Positions 40,993-50,468 of a stretch of 64,000 bases of DNA are shown here, one piece after another. The notes below the pieces were generated by a model. The model made no database searches, was not told where the DNA came from, and saw only the letters and a list, made by a program, of their open reading frames with translations. The stretch is from assembly GCA_965222655.1 (NCBI GenBank), contig CBDCUP010000022.1:1364001-1428000 (forward strand), read 5' to 3'. This stretch comes from CAUZIZ01 sp965222655. GTDB taxonomy: Bacteria; Acidobacteriota; UBA6911; RPQK01; JAJDTT01. Numbering within the stretch: the first letter of the stretch is position 1; every line of letters begins with the position of its first letter. The position numbers and the translations under genes are program-made.

Positions 40993-41290
40993 TCAGCTCA
41001 CGCACATCTCATGACTTTCCCCAATTGTCCCGGTTCGCCATGGTTCCCAGCAGATGTCCCCGTAGAGCAGCACGTTTTCCCACTCTATTGGGCTAACGTG
41101 CTCCAGCAGCCCCACGTCGACACCTTCTGACGACAGGTCGGTCTCCGATACAACCCTTTCGATTTCCTTTGCCTGCCAATAGATGATGCAGGCCAGAATC
41201 AGCGTCAGGCAGCTGCAGGTGTTCATCTGCTCGTGTAGCTCGCGAGCGTTGATCCGACCGCGGCGTGCGTAGTAGACGTGCCGCGCTAAG
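40993..41290 (-). pseudogene. Tn3-family transposase, C-terminal fragment
   Basis: Reading from 41290 down: ARHVYYARRGRINARELHEQ, then MNTCSCLTLILACIIYWQAK and HVSPIEWENVLLYGDICW. This is the conserved end of Tn3-type TnpA (NxASCLTLILA... and LSPLGWEHINLTGDY in relatives). Just beyond the stop, GGGGACGGTGCCGGTAAG (40973-40990) has the GGGG...TAAG form of a Tn3 inverted repeat. More than 85 percent of the protein is missing. Confidence 0.75.
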
Positions 41291-41470
41291 GCGTCAACTG
41301 CTCGACCTTCAGCAGTCCGCGCCGGATGCGGGCCCGGAGTTGTGGTTCGGAGAGGTAGCTCAGCAGAAACTCCGTCTAGAAGACCCTACCCAGATCCCGG
41401 TTGGCGCGGTAGAAACGATTCTTGGCCGAGCAAGCAACCAAGCGTATCAGTGTCGCGGACGCGGTCGTTT

Positions 41471-41638
41471 GGCCGGCCCAAGGGTGCCTTAGGAAAATCC
41501 AAGCTGGACGGCAAGGAGGAAGACATCCGGATGCTATTGGGCAAGGAAGTCTCGAAGGCCTCAATTGCCAAGATCCTGGACGTTTCCCGTTCCGCCCTTT
41601 ACCACTTCATCGAGACGCGCAAGATCGGGCCAGGCTGA
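41471..41638 (+). pseudogene. Serine resolvase, C-terminal helix-turn-helix fragment
   Basis: GRPKGALGKSKLDGKEEDI followed by VSKASIAKILDVSRSALYHF is the DNA-binding end of Tn3-type resolvases/invertases. The catalytic N-terminal domain is absent; sequence before 41471 is unrelated in this frame. With the neighbouring TnpA fragment it marks the wreck of one Tn3-family transposon. Confidence 0.75.
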
Positions 41639-41772
41639 CGAGAAGGCCCGCTTGGGACAGCCCTAACGACATCGGTGAACCGGTGAGCATTGATCCAACC
41701 TTCGGTTTGCAGTAAAGTAAGCGAGATTACTGGAGAAAATTCAGGCAGGTCTATCGACTGAACGGAGTTGCG

Positions 41773-42557
41773 ATGCCCCACCGATCTAGAGCTTCTATCG
41801 CGGGACGTATTACTGTGGTGACCCTTAGTGTGGTCTTGCTGACCGCTTGGTCTCACGCGCAGACGAAAACCGTCTTCGTTACGAGTGAGACGACCGATGG
41901 GTCGATCGCAGAGGCTGCCCTCACGGGGAGAGCGGCGGCCGACGCAATCTGTAACCGGCTGGCAACGGCAGCTAACCTGGACATGTTAAACGGGCCTTAC
42001 CGCGCCTGGCTGGGTGATAGCTCGACATCCCCCGCCACGGACCCCACCTTTACAAAGGCGACGATACCCTACGAGCTACCGGATGGTACGCAGGTTGCCG
42101 CGAACTTCAATGACTTGATCGGATCGAACCTTACCTCACCCCTCAATAAAGATGAGAACAACGCCCTGCCGCCCTCACAGGTCGTTTGGACAGGGACAAA
42201 CAACATTGGAGGGACAAGCTAAGCACAACCGACTGCGTGGATTGGGGCTCCCATGACGCCAACGACACGGGGACAATTGGAGCCAACGGGCTCACAACCG
42301 GCCAATGGATATTCTTCAATTTCAGCACCTGCGATTTGATACGGCCGCTGTACTGCATCCAGCAGGGCCCACCAGGCCCGCCTCCCACGCCAACGGCCAC
42401 TGCCACCCTGGGGCCGACACCAACGGTGACTCCCACGGGTATGCCAGCCGCTGCTCCCGCTGACACCATCCCGACGCTCGACTGGCGAGGGTTCGCTTTG
42501 CTGATCGGACTGTTACTCCTCTTTGGCGTGGTGGCCCTCAGACGACTGAATGCCTAG
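41773..42557 (+). pseudogene. Exported DUF1554-like protein with IPTL-type C-terminal anchor, one frameshift
   Basis: The first frame (41773-42222) has a signal peptide (ITVVTLSVVLLTAWSHAQ) and the domain start (AAADAICNRLATAANL, YRAWLGDSS, VVWTGTNNIGG). The second frame continues LSTTDCVDWGSH, WIFFNFSTCD and LYCIQQ, then a proline/threonine linker and IPTLDWRGFALLIGLLLLFG followed by RRLNA. One missing base near 42220 separates them. The domain with paired cysteines and the IPTL tripartite tail (motif, hydrophobic span, basic end) suggests a surface protein handled by an exosortase-like system; no exosortase gene is visible. Recent mutation or sequencing error are both possible. Confidence 0.7.
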
Positions 42558-42792
42558 CTGAGTAAAAGACCCCCCTCTCTGCTGGCAGCTTTGGCCACAC
42601 AACCCTCTCGTGGCCCCCAAAAAGCCGTACTTCAACAGGTGAGTGGCGTGGAATCGAAGATAACCTGGGACCGGATCGCCAGCCAATTCGAGCTCCGTAG
42701 AATCAAAGGGCACCGCCCTATAACTGAGGTCATTGCCCTGGTACAGGAGGTGTCCGGTGGGAGAATATCGAGGATACTATCCGCTACTTTAC

Positions 42793-42975
42793 TTAGCCCG
42801 GACTTCTCATCGCTTGTCGTAGCGAGGCGCTGCAAGGGCCGTCCTGGCAAGGCTTGCGACCGAGGCCACCGCAGTCGTACTTTGACAGTACGTCGAGGAG
42901 GCCGACCGAGCGTAACACAGCCAGGGCGGATGATTGCGGCGGCGCAGTAGACCAGCGATGAGAAATCCGGGCTAA
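42793..42975. mobile_element. E4 element, copy 2 (183 bp)
   Basis: Ends TTAGCCCGGACTTCTCATCG and CGATGAGAAATCCGGGCTAA, an inverted repeat with one mismatch. Its interior matches 29240-29435, with a short deletion in the middle. It abuts the ISNCY left end directly. Confidence 0.75.
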
Positions 42976-43107
42976 CTAGTGCCCGTCCGGAAATGTGTAA
43001 GTAATTGATAAGGAAGAGGAAAGAGGGCTTTTTCAAGCTCCGAAATTGTCAGGGTCGTTTGCTAGTCTATTGGTGCAAACAACTAAACTGAAACGACTTA
43101 CGACGAT

Positions 43108-44409
43108 TTGAGGAGTTCGAAGATGCGTAAAACACGTGAAAAACAACGCCCTCTTTCCCCACCATGGCCCGATCACCAGCTGGCCAATGAATTGAAGGTG
43201 ATCTCGCGCATCCTGGACGACAATCCCCAGACGCTGGAGCTGATAGTACAAGATCTCTCTGACAGGGTCGATTCCAGTGTCGGCGCCCCCGGTTTGACGG
43301 CCGAGCAGGTGCTGCGTTGTGCCGTCATCAAACAGCTGCATCAGTTCAGCTATCGCAAGCTGGAGTTTCATCTGGTGGATTCGCAAAGCTGTCAGAGGTT
43401 CTGTCGCTTGCCCTATGGGGCGTCGATCAGCAAAGCCACCCTGGCGGAGAACCTGGGGAAGATTGAGCCGGGGACATGGAAGGCGATCAACGACCACTTG
43501 GTGCGCTGGGCGCAGGCTCGGGGTCTGGAAAAAGGCCAACGGATTCGGGTCGATGCCACGGCGGTCCAGACCAACGTCCACTATCCGCTCGACAGTGAGC
43601 TGTTGTACGACGGCATTCGAGTCGTCACCCGGTGGCTGGGGCGGCTGCGGGACTGGGAAGGGATCGGCTTCGTCGATCACACGCGGCGGGCCAAGCGGCG
43701 CGTCCTGAACATCCGCAACCGCCGCGGCAAGAAGCGCCTGGACAGTTACCGCGATCTGATCAAAGTGGCGTCCAAGACGGCCCACTATGCCGAGCAGGCG
43801 CTGGCCGCGTCGGCACAGTGGAGCGATCCCCTCAGTCTGGCCGGGGCGGCGCAACTGGCCCACTATCTGGAGCTGTTGCACAAAGTCATCGAGCAGACTC
43901 AACGACGGGTCCTTTCGGGCGAGGCCGTCGCGGCCCAGGACAAGATCTGTTCCCTCTTCGAAGAGCACACCGATATTATCAAGAAGAGCCCTCGGGAAAC
44001 GGTCTTCGGCCACAAGGTGTTTGTCAGCACGGGCGCCTCGTCGCTGATCCTGGATTGTGTGGTGGAACGGGGGAATCCGGCCGATAGCAACTATGTGCAA
44101 CCCTTCTTAGAGCGTCATCGACAGCTGTACGGGAAGGTCCCGCGCCAGAGCGCCTGGGATGGCGGTTTTGCCTCGGCGGCCAACCTGCGCTGGGCCAAAG
44201 AACAGGGGGTGCAGGATGTGGCCTTTTCCAAAAAGTGTGGGTTGACGGTCGAGAGCATGGTGCGTTCCAGTTGGGTCTACAAACAGCTCAAACGCTTCCG
44301 GGCCGGGATCGAGGGGTGCATTGGGACCCTCAAGCACACCTTCGGGCTGCACCGCTGTAGCTGGAAAGGCTGGCCTCACTTTCAAAGCTACGTCCATGCA
44401 GCGTCCTGA
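43108..44409 (+). CDS. ISNCY-family DDE transposase with frameshifted C-terminus
   Basis: 433 residues starting MRKTREKQRPLS, with the N-terminal GLTAEQVLRCAVIKQLHQFS and a DDE core (RVDATAVQTNVHYPLDS, DGGFASAANL, GIEGCIGTLKHTFGL). It stops at HFQSYVHAAS. In the next frame the sequence continues VLTYNLVVLARLLS to a TAG at about 44444, the normal family ending, so a single base is missing near 44402. Loss of about 15 terminal residues may or may not abolish activity. A truncated copy lies at 4222-4791. Confidence 0.85.
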   Translation: MRSSKMRKTREKQRPLSPPWPDHQLANELKVISRILDDNPQTLELIVQDLSDRVDSSVGAPGLTAEQVLRCAVIKQLHQFSYRKLEFHLVDSQSCQRFCRLPYGASISKATLAENLGKIEPGTWKAINDHLVRWAQARGLEKGQRIRVDATAVQTNVHYPLDSELLYDGIRVVTRWLGRLRDWEGIGFVDHTRRAKRRVLNIRNRRGKKRLDSYRDLIKVASKTAHYAEQALAASAQWSDPLSLAGAAQLAHYLELLHKVIEQTQRRVLSGEAVAAQDKICSLFEEHTDIIKKSPRETVFGHKVFVSTGASSLILDCVVERGNPADSNYVQPFLERHRQLYGKVPRQSAWDGGFASAANLRWAKEQGVQDVAFSKKCGLTVESMVRSSWVYKQLKRFRAGIEGCIGTLKHTFGLHRCSWKGWPHFQSYVHAAS

Positions 44410-44637
44410 CCTATAACCTGGTCGTCCTCGCCCGACTCCTGTCCTAGCCCGTTCGGGCTGACGCTATTGTTTCTGGCTCCAACGCGGGGAGAAGTATGCA
44501 CCGAATCAGCGCATTTTAGAGTAGGCACTACGTGCCGACGGCCCCTGGCCGTAAAAGGTAGTTTTGGGACGTGGCAGCCGAGGACGGAAAGGGAGGCTAC
44601 TTGACACGCTTGCTGGTGGAGAGGAGCATCGCTGCCC

Positions 44638-45951
44638 ATGAGCCGGTGGGGCGGTCCGATCGCCATCGCGGAGATCCTCTTGACGAGCAACAACTTCCAG
44701 CGCTACATCGCCTGGAAAGGGGGACAGGTGCGGCGGGCAGTCCACCACCATGTCTCCCGGATGCTGTCGTGCCGGACCGCGAAACTGGGGCTGCATTTGT
44801 TTGGGTGCTCCAACTGTCCTACCGTCAAGGTCGTACCCCACAGCTGCAAATCGGTCTTCTGTTCCAGCTGCGGGAAGGTCCGCACCGACCAGTGGTGCGA
44901 CGAGCTCCTCTCGGATCTCCTGGAGGTGCCCTATCGGCACTTGGTCTTCACCCTGCCGTGGGAGCTGCGGCTGGTGATCCAGGACAACCGTCGGGTCCTG
45001 CTCAACGTGTTGTTTCGAGCCGCCGCGGATGCTGTCTTGAGTCTCAGCGGGCAGGGACCCACCCCACGAGGGCGCAAGAGCCAGCCCTGGCTGGCGGCCA
45101 GACGTCCAAGCCGGCGCTACTTGCCAGGCCTGATCATCGTCTTGCACACCTTCGGGTCCGACCTCAAATGGAACCCCCATCTCCATATGATCGTCACCGC
45201 CGGAGGGCTCAACGGCGCCGGCGATCGCTGGCAGGCCGCCCCCCAACGCTATCTCGTCCCGGCCCCCCTGCTGGCTACGGAGTGGAAGTTGAACGTCCTC
45301 CACGGAGTGCGCCGCGCTCACCAGTCCCAGCCCCTGGTGCGTCGCCGGCTTCGAAGCGACCCCCGACGCCGGATCGAGGTGGACAAGCTCTTGGGGCACA
45401 TTCGCAAGAAGCGCTGGCATATCCTCATCGGTCCGTCGTTGAAAAGTGCCGACCAAGCCGTCCGTTACGCCTGCCGTTATACCAAGCGGCCCGTGATTGC
45501 CGAAGGGCGCATTATCAAGTTCGCTCAGGGCCACGTGACCTTTCGTTTCAAGGACTATCATCAGGACCGGAAGATCCGAGTCCGAAAACTCCCCGTGTTG
45601 ACCTTCATTGACCGTTTGGTTCAACACCTGCCGGAGGTCGGGTTTCGACAAGTCCGTCACTATGGGTTATTCTCGAACATCAAACGCACCAAGCTCCTGA
45701 AGAGGGCTCGTCAACTTTTAGCCCAGAGGAAAAAACGCCGTTCCAAGCCCCAGACGTGGGAGCAGAGGCGCCAGGCAGCGGGGGACAGGAAGCCTCTTTC
45801 TTGCCCGCGATGTGGCCATCCGATGGAGCTTTGGTGCCTTTTATTCGGACCACCCCGTATGATCGCGCAACTGCTTGGGATCGAACCACAGACAAAGGTC
45901 CCTCCCAATCTCTTGCTGACTCGATCACAGGTCTTAGCTGTCATGATTTGA
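44638..45951 (+). CDS. IS91-family Y2/HUH transposase
   Basis: 437 residues, complete. The N-terminal zinc motif is CSNCPTVKV...CSSCGK. The HUH motif is NPHLHMIV near residue 184, with catalytic tyrosines expected in YACRYTKRPV. The late region FIDRLVQHLPEVGFRQVRHY, then CPRCGHPMELW, is the classic IS91/IS801 end. It moves by rolling-circle transposition. It belongs to a different subfamily from the broken copy at 1595-2806. It starts about 190 bases after the ISNCY gene, and a CCCCCGGGGG palindrome lies downstream near 46013. Confidence 0.85.
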   Translation: MSRWGGPIAIAEILLTSNNFQRYIAWKGGQVRRAVHHHVSRMLSCRTAKLGLHLFGCSNCPTVKVVPHSCKSVFCSSCGKVRTDQWCDELLSDLLEVPYRHLVFTLPWELRLVIQDNRRVLLNVLFRAAADAVLSLSGQGPTPRGRKSQPWLAARRPSRRYLPGLIIVLHTFGSDLKWNPHLHMIVTAGGLNGAGDRWQAAPQRYLVPAPLLATEWKLNVLHGVRRAHQSQPLVRRRLRSDPRRRIEVDKLLGHIRKKRWHILIGPSLKSADQAVRYACRYTKRPVIAEGRIIKFAQGHVTFRFKDYHQDRKIRVRKLPVLTFIDRLVQHLPEVGFRQVRHYGLFSNIKRTKLLKRARQLLAQRKKRRSKPQTWEQRRQAAGDRKPLSCPRCGHPMELWCLLFGPPRMIAQLLGIEPQTKVPPNLLLTRSQVLAVMI

Positions 45952-46245
45952 CTATTACAGCTCGCTTCGCTTCGCTATCGAAATTCCGAGACTGTTAAGG
46001 GAAGCGCCCTCCCCCGGGGGTCCGGGCTCTGGATCGGGCTGGGTCGAGCCGCTCTGTCAGCGGTCTGAGGTATAATAACTAGTTACGATTCAACACATTA
46101 CAGTTCTGAAAACCCCGGTTTACGGACGGGCACTAACTAAACGTGGCTTCGGTCTCCAGCCCGAAGAACAGCACAATCTCGCCGTCCCCAACCCCTCGAT
46201 CGCGCTTCAGGCTCCCACGGAGCTGGTTGTTCCGGATGGCGTCCA

Positions 46246-47907
46246 TCAAGAGCTTGTCAGCGTAGACAGTTGGAAATCGGGAAGATCCCTGCCGACCGCC
46301 GCCAGCTGGATTTCTGCGAAATCTGGGTGATGCAATGAAAGGTCATCGAAGTAGACCAGCACCTGACCTGCCCTGACCAACCGCTCCTGAAGCTGGTCGA
46401 CCTGGATTCTCCGGGGCGGCACTGCCTCGGCGATGGCCAGGGCGGCCGCCGTTCCGCCGGCCTGACCCGTCGCCATAAACAGGGGCTCCATCCGTACCGC
46501 CGAGTAGGCCACGTGGGTCGCCGAGAGGGCAACAGGGACCAACAGTCCGTCGATCTTCTCCGGGACGATGGCACCGTAGGGCACCGAGGCCGGCCGGTTC
46601 AGCGACTCAAGCTTGTTCCGGTACCAGATGGCTCCTTCCAACACTTCGAATCCATCGTCGGTCCAGCTGGAGCCAGCCCCACCCCGAGCACGGCAGGGAT
46701 GTGAATCGAAGCTGTGCTCATACACACCGATGCTACCCCGCTGCCCCGGGGGCCGCTTCCTGCCCGGCTCAGGCACCGAATCATGCTGGGTGATAACATA
46801 CTCACCCACGATTCTCCGCCCCTCCCGGATGTACAGCTGCCAGGGATAGTGTCCCTCGTCCGGATACTCATCCGGGCACAACCCGAAGCTCTGAGCCTCG
46901 GTCCGGATCCCCCGTGGCAGTCCGGGATCGTGTTGGAGGAAATACCATAGGCCCTGCGAGTATTGACGGAAACGCCCCTCGAGTTCCTCCCGCAGGTGTC
47001 GATTCGCGTCGGGCCAGGCTTGGTGCCACTCGCTGATGTTCAGACTGGTCAGGGCCTCGATGTGGCCATTGGTGCACCACTTCCGGTTCGGGATAGGATC
47101 GATCCAGATGATGTCCCGCAGCTTACGAACCCGTCCAATCTCCAGATCTTTGTAGAGCGACCGGTACAGCGGTAGAAAGTCGGCATAGCCCTCGGGCTTG
47201 TCCGGGGGAAGGCGCCGGGCCGGGTCATCCGTCAAGGTCTCGCGAAAGCAATAGGCCTGCACATAGCCGCTGGACTCGCCCGTGCTCTGGGGAAGAATCT
47301 CTTGACGGTTGAAGCGCCAGTCGAAGAAAAGATTACCGGCCAGGCTCTCATTGTGCTCACTGCGGCCCTCCCTGCCGACGCGGTAGGCTGCCCCGGCTGC
47401 GGCCGCAAGGTCCCCCTCGTAGGTGGCATCGATGGCTACTTGGGCTCGAACTTCAAAAGCGCGATCACCGTCCCGGAATCGTGCTCCCAGGAGCCGCTGC
47501 TCCTCCAAAAGAGCACCCACCAGGGGGGTCCTCTTGAGCACCCGCACCAGGGATTCGGCCTCCACCATCTGCTCCAGGATGATCTCGGCCACGTGCGGTT
47601 CCATGAAGACACCTCCCCAGGTGAGGCGGTACTGTTCGGAACTCTCCCCGTAGGTCCCATCGTAGAAGTGACGGACTTTGTCCAAGAATTCTCCGAAGAT
47701 TCCTCCGACGGCGTTGAAGCGAAGAAGATCGATCGCACCCAGTCCAGAGGCCATCATCCCCCCGATATGGGCGCCAGATTCCACCAGCAGAACGTCGCAT
47801 CCGGCGCGGGCGGCGGCGATGGCGGCGGCAACACCACCGGCGGTACCGCCATAGACCAGCACCTCGGTGGTACGGAAATCCCCCGATTCTTCGGGTGTAC
47901 CGAACAT
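46246..47907 (-). CDS. FAD-dependent oxidoreductase (FAD_oxidored family)
   Basis: 553 residues. The dinucleotide-binding GGTAGGVAAAIAAARAG sits near residues 20-36, followed by ESGAHIGGMMASGLGA. A second FAD contact is IDATYEGDLAAAAGA. Near the C-terminus PYGAIVPEKIDGLLVPVALS and GQAGGTAAALAI close the cofactor site. This family is common in polysaccharide-degrading bacteria and contains no recognised signal peptide here. Substrate unknown. The 3-prime end lies close to IS debris and a palindrome fragment; the 5-prime flank has E1 copy 3. Confidence 0.8.
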   Translation of the reverse strand: MFGTPEESGDFRTTEVLVYGGTAGGVAAAIAAARAGCDVLLVESGAHIGGMMASGLGAIDLLRFNAVGGIFGEFLDKVRHFYDGTYGESSEQYRLTWGGVFMEPHVAEIILEQMVEAESLVRVLKRTPLVGALLEEQRLLGARFRDGDRAFEVRAQVAIDATYEGDLAAAAGAAYRVGREGRSEHNESLAGNLFFDWRFNRQEILPQSTGESSGYVQAYCFRETLTDDPARRLPPDKPEGYADFLPLYRSLYKDLEIGRVRKLRDIIWIDPIPNRKWCTNGHIEALTSLNISEWHQAWPDANRHLREELEGRFRQYSQGLWYFLQHDPGLPRGIRTEAQSFGLCPDEYPDEGHYPWQLYIREGRRIVGEYVITQHDSVPEPGRKRPPGQRGSIGVYEHSFDSHPCRARGGAGSSWTDDGFEVLEGAIWYRNKLESLNRPASVPYGAIVPEKIDGLLVPVALSATHVAYSAVRMEPLFMATGQAGGTAAALAIAEAVPPRRIQVDQLQERLVRAGQVLVYFDDLSLHHPDFAEIQLAAVGRDLPDFQLSTLTSS

Positions 47908-48019
47908 AGAAGAATCCTACACCTCTTCGTAGGCTCTGGGTTGGGATTTTACCTGTAATAGCCGAGATCTGATAAACAGTGCCAGAGTAGATCGCCCCCG
48001 AACAAATCGGACCTTTTCT

Positions 48020-48337
48020 GGGTCATCCGGTAAATGGGGAGGTGGAACGTGGTTCGGCGCTTTCCGGATCCCAAATCTGGTTCCCCGTTCGCTTGTCAAT
48101 ATAGTCGGCTGCAGTAGCAGGGGCCGTGGGAACTGTGGAAAACTCCGAGCGATATCGAACTGGGCCAGCAAGCCCGTGATACGGAGTTTTCCAAGCGCTG
48201 TGCGAACGGTGGAAAAACAACTGCGAGCACTTGCCAGTTCTCCTCCAGAACTACTTGTTTTTCCACGGTTTGCATAGTGCGGCAGTTTCCGCGGCCTGCC
48301 TTTGACTGGCGGCACCTCCCCATTTACCGGATGAACC
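48020..48337 (-). mobile_element. E1 element, copy 3 (318 bp), chimeric subtype
   Basis: Begins GGGTCATCC, ends GGATGAACC, flanked by the 8-bp duplication CCTTTTCT (48012-48019 and 48338-48345). In the forward sense its left arm is subtype B (AACAAGTAGTT) and its right arm subtype A (GAACCAGATTTGGG, CCGAACCACG). Nested hairpins as in the other copies. Confidence 0.92.
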
Positions 48338-48530
48338 CCTTTTCTGTCCGATCAGATACCGACTATCACAGGCCTCAAATACCTGGCCAGATCCGCCAAC
48401 CTCAGGGTGAAACTCGTAGGTGCGTGTTCGGCGGGGCCATCTGGCGATGTAGGCGCCCCTTGTGTGGGCCGGTGCGCTAGGTCTGCTGTTGTTTCACTGG
48501 GGCGTGGCAGGCCCCTTCCTATGGCCCTGG

Positions 48531-49262
48531 CTACCTCAATCCGAGTCTTGTCACGTCCCCGCAGGTTGAGTCACCAACCCGTTTTTCGACTATGAGTCGG
48601 ATGGTCACTGCATCGAGGATCCCTTGTGCCGACGCCGGGAGGCCCGGGACGTCGACCGTCACCACCCTCCCTGCGGCGGACCCTGTGATGCGAGCCACCG
48701 TGCCGCCTGCGATGTTCCCTGTCAAGCTCCATTCGCGGCTCGCATCGGTGGGTGGGTAGATCTCTACGAACCGATGCCACCCGGCCCCCAGGCTCGCCGG
48801 TATGGGTGCGGGCTCGTCCTCGCCATGGGGTAGATAAGCAATCCGCGCCGTACACCCGTTTACTCCCTCCACCGGCGGCTCCGAACCTATGATGTTATCT
48901 GCTACAGTAGTCATCGCAAAAGAATCGACAAACACGGTTTGGCTATGGATCGTTTCCAGGTGTTTCTTTCGCTCTTCCGAGAGACCTTCCGTTGGTATCC
49001 CTTGGCCTACACAATCCAAAACTTCGAGACATTTCCCTATGCTGAAGGGGTCGCAGCCCGTCGCATCGAAGCAGGAGTTTGTGGCGTTTTGGGCGTGTGA
49101 GAGTGAATCCATATCCGAAAATTTGTCTGCTATCTCCTCTTGCAACGATCCCCAGACCGCTCCAGCGTTGCCGCCTAGGGAGCAAGTCTCTTGGGCGTGG
49201 ACCAGCCCTGTGACTGGGAAGAAAAGCATTAGAATCGCGAATCTGAAATAGCTTTTGTTCAT
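48531..49262 (-). CDS. Exported cysteine-containing protein, unknown function
   Basis: 243 residues from ATG 49262, preceded by AAAGGAG. The signal peptide is FRFAILMLFFPVTGLVHAQ. The mature part holds about eight cysteines (for example CFDATGCDPFSIGKCLEVLDC) and a C-terminal beta-rich region (WSLTGNIAGGTVARITG). No family recognised. It overlaps the stop of the upstream gene (ATGA at 49259-49262), so the two exported proteins are made together. Confidence 0.6.
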   Translation of the reverse strand: MNKSYFRFAILMLFFPVTGLVHAQETCSLGGNAGAVWGSLQEEIADKFSDMDSLSHAQNATNSCFDATGCDPFSIGKCLEVLDCVGQGIPTEGLSEERKKHLETIHSQTVFVDSFAMTTVADNIIGSEPPVEGVNGCTARIAYLPHGEDEPAPIPASLGAGWHRFVEIYPPTDASREWSLTGNIAGGTVARITGSAAGRVVTVDVPGLPASAQGILDAVTIRLIVEKRVGDSTCGDVTRLGLR

Positions 49263-50008
49263 CTGTTCTCTGCTCCTTTCATTGAAAGCTTTCCCACGAA
49301 GGGTAAAGTGCCCAGTACCAGGCCGGTTTGCTGCAGGGCAATCACGGTCACTGGACCCGAAGCCTCCCCGTGGAGACTCCCGTCAATGTCGCCCACCTCG
49401 GAAAACAGCTCGCTGATGAACTGAGCCAGATGACCCTGGCTGGCCACTTGAACGGTCTTGGTGGCTATCTCCTCTCCTTTGTTGTTTCGTAACGTCAAGC
49501 GGACGTTGACGGCGCTGATATTGGTAATGTTTGCCAAGGCGATGCCCGAATTGGTTCCATCACCGGCGCGCATGAAGAGGTCAAAGGCGCGCAGTGGGCC
49601 CGTGGGCTCCACGGCTGCCTGGGTCACGAGCTTGCCATCCACCAGGATCTCGAAAAGAAGCTGCGCCCCGACCGCACCGGTAGCGGTTAGTCGAGCCCAG
49701 CCGGCCTGAGCAGTCGCGGAGGAGCCTGACGTCTGAAGCCTCAGAGTCCCACGAGCCGGCGCCTTGAACTCGAAGCTAGAAGCGGTAGTCCCCTCAATAG
49801 TGAGAGTCAGTGCCGTCCCGTCGTCCTTGAAGAACTCCAGGGTAATGGTGACCTCGCCTGCATTCTGGTTCAGGACCAGAAACACAGATCGGATGCCGCC
49901 ACCGTCCCCCACCTGGGCAAACTCGTGAATGAAGCTGGGAGTCCCTGCCACCAAGGTGGGGGCAAGACCCAGGGTCATCCATCCCAACAGCAAGCTGCGA
50001 AACAACAT
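49259..50008 (-). CDS. Exported beta-sandwich protein, unknown function
   Basis: 249 residues with a signal peptide (LLLGWMTLGLAPTLVAG). Alternating beta-strand pattern throughout (SVFLVLNQNAGEVTITLEFF, GWARLTATGAVGAQLLFEI, GIALANITNISAVNVRLTL), as seen in Ig-like extracellular proteins of acidobacteria-like genomes. First gene of a two-gene unit with 48531-49262. Function not recognised. Confidence 0.6.
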   Translation of the reverse strand: MLFRSLLLGWMTLGLAPTLVAGTPSFIHEFAQVGDGGGIRSVFLVLNQNAGEVTITLEFFKDDGTALTLTIEGTTASSFEFKAPARGTLRLQTSGSSATAQAGWARLTATGAVGAQLLFEILVDGKLVTQAAVEPTGPLRAFDLFMRAGDGTNSGIALANITNISAVNVRLTLRNNKGEEIATKTVQVASQGHLAQFISELFSEVGDIDGSLHGEASGPVTVIALQQTGLVLGTLPFVGKLSMKGAENR

Positions 50009-50216
50009 CTCCTACTCCCTTCTCTGAAATCAGCCTTGAAAAACCGAGGGTCCACCACCGGCATCGCACCTGGACTCACACCACAGGCTGCTCAGGTAGG
50101 CAATCCAAGCCTCTCCCACGCGTCCCGTCTGCTCGCTCGCAGAGCAAAGGCGGACAGTCCCGAATAGGTCGCGCCCAATAACCCAGGCTGTGTGAGCCCT
50201 AGACCTAGAGAGCCTA
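50009..50216. other. Intergenic, no gene seen
   Basis: Upstream region of the two exported-protein genes. No clear promoter, repeat or reading frame. Confidence 0.4.
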
Positions 50217-50468
50217 TCAGCCCTCCAACCTTGGGGCCAAGCATTCTCCCTTCATCTGGTAGCGGCGGACCTCGGGGTAGGCGTACTCCATCACGTGCCA
50301 CTGGTACTTTCGTTGATTGTTTGTCAGGCTCCGGTCGTGGACCAGATACTGCGGATTCTCCTTGGTGAACCGGAGATGCCAGGGCCAGAAGGTCTTCTCG
50401 AGAACGGGGCCGAAGTCGAAGAGAACAACGTCCGGAGGACGGCCCTCATCGGTGATGGTGATCCACAA
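50217..50468 (-). pseudogene. Unrecognised protein fragment
   Basis: An 83-codon frame without a good start reads with protein-like composition (DVVLFDFGPVLEKTFWPWHL, NNQRKYQWHVMEYAYPEV). It has no Shine-Dalgarno site, and a stop lies just upstream. I do not know the family. It may be the tail of a gene removed by rearrangement; it lies antiparallel to the upstream region of the TPR gene. Confidence 0.35.

Larger units (their letters stand above)
42976..46134 (+). mobile_element. ISNCY element carrying a nested IS91-family gene
   Basis: The left end reads TAGTGCCCGTCCGGAAA and the right end GGACGGGCACTA (near 46123-46134). Between them are the ISNCY transposase and, before the right terminus, a complete IS91-family transposase. 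The simplest history is IS91-type insertion close to the ISNCY right end. No clear target duplication of the outer element. Confidence 0.65.

Noticed and set aside
40973..41640. Active Tn3-family transposon
   Set aside because: Only the last ~100 residues of the transposase and ~55 of the resolvase remain.
44571..45611. Overlapping long frames around the IS91-family gene (both strands)
   Set aside because: Only the 44638-45951 frame carries HUH and zinc motifs; the rest are high-GC shadows.
46246..47907. Idea that the FAD oxidoreductase belongs to the adjacent mobile DNA
   Set aside because: It lies outside the inferred termini of both neighbouring elements and is of a chromosomal metabolic type.
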